64,000 bases of DNA from Trileptium ribeirensis (taxonomy: Eukaryota > Nematoda > Enoplea > Enoplida > Thoracostomopsidae), in contig JASANE010016068.1 of assembly GCA_030248225.1 (NCBI GenBank), forward strand, positions 1 to 64,000. Reading direction: 5' to 3'. Under the pieces are notes generated by a model, which made no database searches, was not told where the DNA came from, and worked only from the letters and a program-made list of their open reading frames with translations. Every line of letters begins with the position of its first letter. The first letter of the stretch is position 1. Positions 24,401-36,400 of this stretch are shown one piece after another. Position numbers and translations under genes: made by a program.

Positions 24401-27400
24401 TTAAACGACTTTAAACTGCGTGGCATCGGCCTAATTTGGTTGGATAAAATTGCCAGAAGAATGTCTAAAATCTCATACTCCTCTCATGTTCATCTGATGA
24501 TGTGTCAGGGGTGCAAATAAACAGACTAGGATCGGGGTTTTGTTATCATTTCTGCTAAAAAAAGTGGGTGGTCCAGATATCAAATATAACTTAAAAAGTT
24601 GGAGGTTAGTCATGCTGCCAGAACAAGTGGGGAATCTTCTACTCCCATATCACATCTCAACTGCACCCAAACGCTTAGCAAGGGAACCCAGGTGCGAACA
24701 TCTCCCACCTTTGAGAGCGTCCTGCCACTTTTTCATGGCGAACTGTGCCTCTGTATATGCCAATGGAGATTGCATTGTATCTGAGTCAAACACAAAGTAA
24801 TATTCTTTCTGTGTCCTTACTGCTCTCTTAACACAACAAAACTTGTTAAAAATATCAGCACCCAGGGACTTATAAAGGAAACCCAGGTGCGAACATCTCC
24901 CAGCTTTGAGAGCGTCCTGCCACTTTTTTCATGTCGAACGGTGCCTCTGTGTATGCCAATAGAGATTGCATAGTACCAGAGACAAACACAATGTAATATT
25001 CCTTCTGTGTCCTTACTGCTCTCTCAACATAACAAGACTTGTGAAAAATATCAGCACCCAGGCACGGACTTATAAAGGAAACCCAGGTGCGAACATCTCC
25101 CACCTTTGAGAGCGTCCTGCCACTTTTTCATGTCGAACGGTGCCGCTGTATATGCCAATAGAGAATGCATTGTACCTGAGTCAAACACAAAGCAATATTC
25201 TTTCTGTGTCCTTACTGCTCTCTTAACGCAACAAAACTTGTTAAACTTATCAGCACCCAGGGACTTATAAAGGAAACCCAGGTGCGAACATCTCCCACCT
25301 TTGAGAGCGTCCTGCCACTTTTTCATGGCGAACTGTGCCTCTGTATATGCCAATGGAGATTGCATAGTACCATAGACAAACACAATGTAATATTCCTTCT
25401 GTGTCCTTACTGCTCTCTCAACACAACAAAACTTGTGAAAAATATCAGCACCCAGGGACTTGTAAAGGAAACCAGGTGCGAACATCTCCCGCCTGTGAGA
25501 ACGTCCAGACACTTTTTGATGGCGAACGGTGACTCTGTATATGCCAATACAGAATGCATTGTGCCTGAGTCAAACACAAAGCAATATTCTTTCTGTGTCC
25601 TTACTGCTCTCTTAACACAACAAAACTTGTTAAAAATATCAGCACCCAGGGACTTATAAAGGAAACCCAGGTGCGAACATCTCCCAGCTTTGAGAGCGTC
25701 CTGCCACTTTTTTCATGTCGAACGGTGCCCCTGTGTATGCCAATAGAGATTGCATAGTACCAGAGACAAACACAATGTAATATTCCTTCTGTGTCCTTAC
25801 TGCTCTCTCAACACAACAAAACTTGTGAAAAATATCAGCACCCAGGGACTTATAAAGGAAACCCAGGTGCGAACATCTCCCACCTTTGAGAGCGTCCTGC
25901 CACTTTTTCATGACGAACTGTGCCTCTGTATATGCCAACAGAGATTGCATAGTACCAGAGACAAACACAATGTAATATTCCTTCTGTGTCCTTACTGCTC
26001 TCTCAACACAACAAAACTTGTGAAAAATATCAGCACCCAGGGACTTGTAAAGGAAACCAGGTGCGAACATCTCCCGCCTTTGAGAACGTCCAGACACTTT
26101 TTCATGGCGAACTGTGCCTCTGTATATGCCAATGGAGATTGCATTGTATCTGAGTCAAACACAAAGTAATATTCTTTCTGTGTCCTTACTGCTCTCTTAA
26201 CACAACAAAACTTGTTAAAAATATCAGCACCCAGGGACTTATAAAGGAAACCCAGGTGCGAACATCTCCCACCTTTGAGAGCGTCCTGCCACTTTTTCAT
26301 GTCGAACGGTGCCTCTGTATATGCCAATAGAGATTGCATAGTACCAGAGACAAACACAATGTAATATTCCTTCTGTGTCCTTACTGCTCTCTCAACACAA
26401 CAAAACTTGTGAAAAATATTAGCACCCAGGCAGGGACTTATAAAGGAAACCAGGTGCGAACATCTCCCACCTTTGAGAGCGTCCTGCCACTTTTTCATGT
26501 CGAACGGTGTCTCTGTATATGCCAATGGATTGCATTGTACCTGAGTCAAACACAAAGTAACATTCTTTCTGTGTCCTTACTGCTCTCTCAATACAACAAA
26601 ACTTGTCGAAAATACCTGCGCCCAGCCTATAAGAAATATGGAATATACTCATGAAATGATATATATATAACATAACCTCAATGGAATCGTAAGATATCAC
26701 ATATTAAATAGCTTATCTTATGACACATAACCACGACTACGATATAATCTCAGACAAACTAAAGCCGAGAGTGTGTCTGAGCCAACGACAATAATAATTC
26801 TTATCACTTGAAAATAAGTACCACTTTAGTGAGTTAGTACCACTGCTACTTCTGCAGCTGCTATATACGGGCAAGACCCGAAGAACCTAGTCTTGCGTGA
26901 CATGGTTTTATAATATAATATATTATTATCATATTCGACTTTCTGCTAGGGATATCGACTGCATCTACAGCTATCATGCTATTTGACGCAACGAATATCT
27001 AAATAAGTTGACCAATCTGCAGACTAGCATTGATCAAAACCACGAACTCCTCTTGGAACCAAGTGAAAATAACATTTCACAATACCTCACACTGAATTTT
27101 ATTTTTTATTTCACACATAGAAGCCGGTGACTGGATTTAGGTACAAGAGGTGCCATGTTAAAAAAACGAGAAAGATGTTCCTACAATCTTGTAACTACTG
27201 CTCATGAACAAGCGTCAACCACAATTAACCATGATCAACGACCGAGTTACCTTTGGATAGTATCTTGAAAGGTGTCATAATTTCCTATCGTAAATAAAGC
27301 TTATGTAGCATGGCCATTTGCAAAATATAATTGTATAAAAATAATTTCTTCTGCGTAATGTGTAAATTTTTTAAAGATCATGTATTTGAGTCGATACGAT

Positions 27401-30400
27401 AGAATTTAGGAAGAACAGTATATATGTACAATTATGAAAATCGATCATATTTTGTATCCACCCTATAAAATTTACTATTTGACCAATAGCTTAAATCATC
27501 GTTGTTTCACTTTTACATGCTCTCAATAGAGCTTTCCACGTTTAAAACTGTTAAATGTCATGCATGTGAGTCGATATGATAGAACTCAGCAAGACCGGTA
27601 TGCTTGACAATTATAAAAATCGACCATATTTTCTACCTACCTATAAAAATTAGTTTAACCAAGAGCTTGAATCATCATTGTTTTACTTTTACATGATCTC
27701 AAAACAGCTTTCCACGTTTAAAACTTCACAAACTCCATTACAAGATGCTTAAATGCTCAAGTTTAAAGTCTAAAGACGCGATTAGTTTGTCGATTAATTG
27801 TGTCGAAAAGCATCAGTTGTTACCATCATCTATTTCTGACACTCTTATTTTTTTCAATAATCCATGCATTTTGACAAATATTACTTCAGCGAGTCATATA
27901 AGGAAGTGTTGAGAAGATGATCATGAGCAAAATGCAAGTAGCGGTCGGTTGTGATTCAGTTGGCGGCTGCAAGACTGTTGGGGCTATGTGTTGGCACAAG
28001 CCCAACAATTTTGATCTTACTATACGTGTCTTTTCGTTTGTTTTCCATCCAAACCAGTATTACATTTTAATGGTCCCATTTCAAGGTTTTTGAGGAATAC
28101 CGAAAACAGGTCAGCCTTACACTACATAATGAAACTGCAAGCACCAGAGATGATGCCAGAAAAAAAATTGAAAAGAATATATATTTACCACGATAAAACC
28201 AGGAAAATTTTTGCTGGAGCTATCATTCATTGAAATTATACAACGCGTTTAAGTTAAGTCAACATAAAATAATCTATGCATATCTGTATTAAGATGATGA
28301 CAAACAGCATCAAACATTATAGTAATAGCAAGAGTGCATTAGTAAAGAGTATGACGCTTCCCAGCACTCTGACCTGACCTGACCCCTCCCCTCATTTCTG
28401 GGGAAGAGTTGTCGTGCGGAAACCCCTCTTTTTGTGAGGGAGGGGGAGTGGGTACGTCGAACCGCTCAGTTTTGACGGGCGGTCGGTTTATGAGCAGATA
28501 TCGGTTCAACCGTCTCCTCAAAACTGTGTGTCCAACCTACCCCGCCCCACAAAATCAGGAGGGTCCAAGGTACCCCGACAAAACGTGGAGGTCTGGGCAT
28601 GACGACCCCTAGAAATGAGAGGGGTCAGTCAGAAAACGCTCGTGTCATCTAACACAGGTTTACACTAGAGTGTGGAGAAGTGTCATACTCTTCCATAATG
28701 CACTCTAGGTAATAGTAATTACGAAATAATAGTGATTATTGTTGACGTCCACACAGGACAGTTGCTGTACATATAATATTCGTAACATGGCTGTATAAAA
28801 TAGGAGTTTCGGAATGAATCAATAATTTAGTTAGAAAGCGAACAATCTCCACTAATATCTAGTCAATTGTTACATACTTTTAAGTATTTCAAAAATCGAT
28901 CATATTTAAAAGATTGCGAAATTTATTGTGTGCTAATCCTAGAGTACTACCACCTAATAAAACACTGTCATCTATCCGTCCAAATCAAAGATACATTCAA
29001 ACGTTCAAGGATCAGAAAATACAGATCCTGAAAACGTAACATAAATTTCGCGTAATATGTCGTTTTTCTACGTAGCTATGTGCTTAGCTGAAAACATTTA
29101 TCAAAACGTACCAATTCATCTTAAAGTTCATAACAAAGAATGAACACAAGGTCATACTCATGCACTTTACGGCATGCGGTAGCTTTTCGTCCTGCCCCCA
29201 AGAATTGCATTGCAAAGTTATTTGAATGATAATCGCTATCCTCCAGAGGTTCCTTGGAGGTACCAACTATCAAGTCATTAATATACAAATTAGGTTAGTA
29301 TGATAAACACATTCCTTAAGTGTTTGTTGATATGGTAAATATTTCAATTTAGCTAACTAAAACAGCTACAATCACCATATATATACCATTGTGTATGTAC
29401 CTAAAACAGTGCAAAACGTTTAAAACATGAACAAATTTTCGCGCTGTACTGTGAATAGTATAATGAGTACAATAAACATTTAAAAGACTAGAAAGGGGCG
29501 GCACTGACTTACGTCTAGTTATAAGTTACTGCGTATCTAATGTATTCATTGAGTTCTATTTTTTGTATGCATTGCTTGAAATATTGCTCTGGAATTGGTG
29601 TTCGTTATAAACTTAAAAAGTATTCACGATCAGCGCAGTAATTTATAAGTTATAAATGAGCATCAAAATAGCGATTGGGTGGGATTCTTTCACAACGCGA
29701 AGGTGAAAATTCGTCTAATTGATTGTTGAAAAAATTGTTATAGTTACGTTGAAAATAACCCAGCGTGATTAGTTCACTGCTTTCATTGACTGATTCGTAG
29801 GGCAGACATGCAGTGAAAATAAGCAAAAATATAACAAAACTACAGCATAAAGTAAAATAAATGGCAAACAATTATAATAATACATTAAGAGAAGCTGGAA
29901 ACCTTGCGAATGATTTGGTTATCATCCTGATTTAGACTATAAGCACCCTAGAAACAAAAAATTCAAAACAAATAAACCCATTTATATAAAAATATCCACT
30001 ACATTTTATCTATCTACAGCGGTGCTAAACTGTATCTAATTACCCCCGAAACGACAATACTTGCTTGAAAATAAATGCTAGTGAAAGCCGACAATAATTA
30101 TTAATATCTAGTGGAATAGTAAACGAATGGGTCCACTAGTCGAAGACATACGATAATTAGCTGTTTTAATACAGATACCGTCTGCTTTCAGCTACTTAAC
30201 AAGGAATAAATCGCCGTCTTTGTCTTCAAATTCAAATTCCGGGAAACCCAATAATTATAGAACTCTTCTCACTTGTTGCTGAGAGCTATATTTAAAACTA
30301 TATATCTTCGTATACTTAAGACTTCCTTGTATTAAGTACCGACGTAGATTTGTTCCAAGCCTTAGCGGGAAGAGGGGTAACCTCTATCTCCTATTGATAC

Positions 30401-33400
30401 CTACGATATATACTGAATCTAACCAAGCAACGTGCCTTACACCATACCCTTAACAGAGCAAATATTCAATTTGTGTATAACAACAAACGATTTGTGTATT
30501 AACGATTTGCAGTATTCTGTGCACGAAATAATAACAAATCACAATTGCATATGGGCTTAGCCAAGCAGGATAGAATGTTCAATGATTTATGCGTGAAATT
30601 TTTTTACAAATTTGTATATGGTTTTTGTGTTATTTAAAAACCAGCTTGCACACCATACTCGACCCATTTTACAGTTGGGTACGCGGGATCAACGTGGCCT
30701 TAGTCTCTCGAGCAAAGAGATTAACAATATAGGAGCGTTCCAGCTAGCGACCTTATGATTGTGAAATATGAACCGATGACCACTCCGTCACACAAGCACA
30801 GCCATAATTATAAAGGTCTTATTGTGTGTAAGTATCCGTATTGTCATACTATACACCAAAATATCTGCCGTTGTTCTGAAAGTAGGCGTTCTTGCCTTCA
30901 TAAACAACTTAGGTTAGCTTTGCTTAAATTAAGCGGAGATCTGGAAATAACAAAATAAAACTAAAAGTGATGTCAACATGAAGTGTAAATTTTAAACAAC
31001 GTTACTTAATCAATTTATATTAGCCAAACCGTTGAAATTGAAACTTGAGAACCAAAACCTTAAATAAATACAGAAACTTAAACCCGATTCTACTGATGCA
31101 CAGCTTGGTTTACATGTAAGAAATATAAAGCAAAACGATATTGCATGTACTTCATTGTATGTTCTTGCGATTCGATACATTGGACTTATTTGAACATGGC
31201 ATGTACCAATGTTTTCGCTATCATTGCAGATATATACGAGCACAGGATATATCGGATAGTATTTGGATTCGTCAATGCTCCATGAAACGGATGGTCAATG
31301 TATATATTCGGGACGGTGTTTTTTAGCAGTGAAAGTCCGCTCTCTATGGAAGAACAAGATCTAATAATTCGTGATGACACCCCTTATCGTCACGGACCAG
31401 TAACATACCAGTAATGTAAGACATATAAATACAAAAACACATATATACACCTATGTCTTTGTGAATATAGATGTCTGAGGCTATATTTCTTTCCAACCTC
31501 ACCAACTGTAGGAAGATCATCCACATTTCAATACCATTCAAAATTAACGGTTACAAAATACGTTTAAAAATTAAATTTTCCAAAAATTCCAAAGTAAATT
31601 TAAAAACTGCAAAATATAGTATGATAAGAACGCCTTTGATCGATTGATACTCCTAAATAGAATTTCGAATGCCAACTTTGAAGCACTTATACCACTAAGC
31701 TATTCCTGAAGTACGTGTAGACTCTCAGTATATTTCAAATGATCCATGTGATATCAATAAAATTTGCTATGTAACATTGATAGTCATGAAACAAACATGA
31801 TATATAAATCATACATGCTGACGCATCCGAGGTCCCGAGGTAGGGAGAGAGGCCGGGTTGAGTCGGGACATCTCAGGAAACGTGGGTGGTGACAAAAAGA
31901 TCCGACCCCACCCCGACCCCGCATCCTTATTTTTGCCAATTCAGCCCAATTATTGCTAGTTTCCACCTATTTTTTAAACATACGCGCGGCTTTGAAGGGT
32001 GTAGACCTGAGCCGTGGAGGCCCCTAAACTCCTGCTTCGGCATGTATGATATAAATCCTAAATTATAACTATATATCAATATGTTATTGAATTATAGAGT
32101 TTAAGATTGTATATATAAGCTAAACATTAAAAAAACCTGTAAATATTAGTAATTGCGTGAAACTATATTATTAATTAATAAACATCGCCTAGTTAAAATT
32201 CAAGACTAAAACAGATGTCAAAATTTAAAATTAATGCACCAGATGAAAATAAAATTGAACACTGAATGGCATAATGAAACGTGAGGTAAGCGAGTACCTT
32301 TGTGCTGAAAGTGCCACGTGTCAAACACAGTACAGTTTCGTATACAGTCGTCTACAATGTGCAATTCAGTGTGCTGTCCATTGTACCTCGTGGAACCTCA
32401 AATCAATCTGAACTGCTACGATATGGACAGTAGCTGCGTAGAACTAAATAAGCTGAAATTTGTTGTAAGTCGCAAGAACATTGAAAATGCCTAAGTTATG
32501 GAAATGAGAAAATATTATACATATACTACGTATTTAATACAGACCAACATTCGACGCAATAGTTGGTACAGTACATACTGGCGGCAACAATTATAAACGA
32601 AAACATCGCGAATGCTGAGTGTCACCACAGCAGCAACAATACGGCACAACAATGACAGAACGTTTTTCCTGGCACCTGCTGGTGCAAAACCATCGTCGTA
32701 ACCGGAGCCGAACCGGTGGTTAATTTGTTCTTTAGGTTTAGGTTCGAGTTTCATGAGTATGCCTCATGCGTATTACAGCACAGAGCGTAGTATGATGGCA
32801 CAAACTATGAAGCGTGCACAAGCCGAGTTATGAGTGAGTGGACAGAGTGGTTTGCGAGCTATTGAAAATTATATATCTAGATACATATATATTATTAGTG
32901 TCCGTTGCCTATCGAATCAGAGAGGACTGATGTTCTCGGAGGTGGTATTTAATTAATTTTTTAGGTCTTTCCTAGAGCCATCCAGCCCGAGGTGGTCAAT
33001 TTTGAGATACTGTAAAAATTTCGTACCGTCTGACTCAGCTCGACGAGGCGGCTCAGAAAATATTCATTTTGGACTCTTTTAGGGAATAATTTTTGTCGAT
33101 TGTTAGGGCTCTAGCTGGTCCCTTTGGTACCCAAAATTTTAGACTTAGGAATGCATCAGACCCTAACGTGAGGCATCCCGCCACCCCTATGGTCATATAT
33201 ACACCTTTGCGCAGAACATTACTACCTAAACCGCTGTAATTAATCTTAAAAACTCCTCAATTTAACGAAATTTTGTCCGTTAGTTGCAAAAATAATCTTG
33301 TATACCAACCAAATAAAACACCATCACGGTTAACGAGCAATCCTTCCAGTTTAGCCGCTTCTTAAGCTCCGTCTTCGATAGCCGTACCACTTTTATCTTT

Positions 33401-36400
33401 GGAAGTCTTTAAAAAGATCAAAAACCAACAACGTTTAAAAAATGACATTCACGACCATATTGAGAATCGAGGTTATGGTGGCAAAAAATAATCTAGTGCA
33501 CCAACCAAATAAAAAACCCTCACAGTCAACGAGCCATTCTTCCAGTTTAGCCGCTTCTTAAGCTCCGTCTTCCGATAGCCGCACCGCTTTTATCTTTGGA
33601 AGTCTTTAAAAAGATCAAAAAACCAACAACGCTTACACAATGACATTCACGACCATATTGAGAATCGAGGTTATGGTGGCAAAAAATAATCTAGTGCACC
33701 AACCAAATAAAAACCCTCACAGTCAACGAGCCATTCTTCCAGTTTAGCCGCTTCTTAAGCTCCGTCTTCCGATAGCCGCACCGCTTTTATCTTTGGAAGT
33801 CTTTAAAAAGATCAAAAAACCAACAACGCTTACACAATGACATTCACGACCATATTGAGAATCGAGGTTATGGTGGCAAAAAATAATCTAGTGCACCAAC
33901 CAAATAAAAAACCCTCACAGTCAACGAGCCATTCTTCCAGTTTAGCCGCTTCTTAAGCTCCGTCTTCCGATAGCCGCACCGCTTTTATCTTTGGAAGTCT
34001 TTAAAAAGATCAAAAAACCAACAACGCTTACACAATGACATTCACGACCATATTGAGAATCGAGGTTATGGCGGCAAAAAAACACGACCATCATAAAGCC
34101 GCAACACCCGAAACAACACATACTATAAATAATGATCTAAGTGGTTTTCTTGTTGTTGTCGTTGGCATGTGTGTTTGCGTGAAAGAAAGACATGAAGAAA
34201 ACAACTTTTGTACGACTTCTGTTGTTGTTGTTACTGCAGAAATAAGAACCGCTTGGTGTATCAAGTGAGTGAAGGCAAAGATAGCCGTGCTTAAGAGCAA
34301 AGATTTCGACCGCGTAAGCGTGGTAACGGAACGAGCAATAAGGATTACAGGTAAGATTAGGAGCAGAGCTAGCCGTGTAATATTGAAGAACGTAGTGATG
34401 AAAATTTACATCAACGGATTGTAGTTGCAAACTACCAAATAACAGTCGCCATTGCGGATACCAGTGTAGATACACAGCGATAGAAGGCTACGTCGTTCTC
34501 AAAGGCGGATACCACAAATAAATGGTCCATCATCAGTTTCATTAAAGTGACAGCGCCGTGACAGGTTGTAGGTGTAACTACGGTCTTTGTCGGTAGCTTG
34601 ACCTTGTATGACTTAAATAGTAAAAGTACTTGGCGAAAATCATATAACTCGAAAACAAAAAATAGCATTACTCTCAAAATATTGATCTTCACGCGATGTA
34701 TTAAATCCGTTTAGCATACACTTTTTGAAGTTTTGCACTGTATTAATGTAAACACAAAAATTCTAGTTGCAACATCAATTCCCGAGAACCTTTACCCTTT
34801 CTGTTCTTATATTGACGCATTTGCCGCAACGTAACCTGCGTGACAAGACGATTGTCGAGTTTGTCGTTCGCCGTGCGTTTTGTTGTTATTTGTTTTGCTT
34901 TGTGTAATTCCTTAAAGAATCCAGCAACAGCTTCTAAATAGTATAATGGCTTGCGTACGACACTTGCACCTGAGCGATCCAGGTTCAATCCGCGTTGGAG
35001 AAAACGTTTGTTCAAGATGGTACGAAATACTCTTTTGGTTTAAGAACGATTTGTGTACAATCAAAGAGCTATTAAAAATTGTGCGTGAGTCCACTTTAGG
35101 TGCGTACACCAATGTTCTTTTGTCAAAATTATGAACTACATCGTTTGCGTTAATATTTATGCCTTCAGCATTTACATTTGATTGAACGCGAACAAGGGCT
35201 CTGCGAAGTATATTTCTCCATTTCGTACGGCTGTCCGTGTTCACCAAATGAGATGCCGATTCGGACAACTATGATCGCGGTCTATGTGAGTATGGTAGTA
35301 TACCAAAAACGGGATTGGTAATACCGTTTTCCCGTCTACGTGGTCAGAAAAATACAATACTAAATCACAAAACTGCGACCGTCAACAACACCTACATAAA
35401 GCTATATCACAATTCTTTGATGGCGTACATAAGGGAAAGTCTTTGTTCAAGTACATTCATCGCGTTTAGTATCCTGAAATGAGTTGACAAAAACAACCCA
35501 GGTGTACGCACCGAAAGTGGACTCATGCATAGGAACACGAGTTCTTTTATCTGCAACATCGTAGCAACTAAACAAAATTAGAAAAATCCAAGGCAAGTCT
35601 ACACGTTAAAATTTTAACGTGTAAAAGAACTATTCAAATATACAAACATTTGAAAAACAAATTATTATCAGAGCAATATTGAAAAGTTTCGATCCACAAC
35701 TTAATTAAATATTGCTAAATAGAGCAACAAATTTTGGAGTATTGCAGTTTGTCACATTTTTTCGTACAAATGGCACCTGAATTTATATCAGATTTTATCC
35801 AAAGTTTGGTGGGCTAAAAATATGAACGTGTGAGCGAACATATAACCTAAACTATATATAGTTTAACAAAATCAAAAGATCGTAGTTGGTACTTGGTCAC
35901 ATGCTGATATTTACGTATTTTGCACACAAAAAATATGTCCAGACAAATTTCCAACATTATGGGTTTAAAAAAACCAACCGTCGGCTAAATAGTGGGACAT
36001 TGTTCCGGGATGAACCGGGTACGTTGGGGAGCTAAATCTGAAATTTTTAGAAACTAGGTATTTTGCTGTTTTCCCAATATTGGCTAATTTTCGCTGGTTT
36101 TTGATAAAAAATTTTCAACAGCTAATGCTAATCTGTGCCAATTTTTCTGTATTTGTAACAAATCCCCTAAAATTTTCCAGGAATGGGCGTGGCGGTAGGG
36201 TATGGTTTAGAAGATGAGGGGTTCCGAGCTTCGATGAGTGATCCTTTTGTGGACACCTATAGAATTGACAACGCAAAACAAAGTAAAATAATTTTGTTAA
36301 ATGTAAATGTGATCACAAATAACTGAACCAGAAGAAATATTACACGCTGCCAACGATTATTACAAAGATGGTTACCGTAGTGTGTTTTCAGGTCTGCAGT

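Noticed and set aside
25282..26654. Plus-strand frames across the 195-bp array
   Set aside because: They mirror the minus-strand frame, break sooner, and show less protein-like composition. I treat them as shadows.
29650..29871. 73-codon minus-strand frame that looks like a signal peptide followed by a short mature peptide
   Set aside because: It starts at TTG, has a stop just upstream in frame, contains no ATG at the start, and no acceptor in the right phase was found. Hydrophobic text is common in AT-rich DNA.
30640..30780. Possible tRNA-like sequence on the minus strand (GTTGATCCCGCGTACCC)
   Set aside because: Only a loose B-box resemblance; no A box or stem pairing could be supported.
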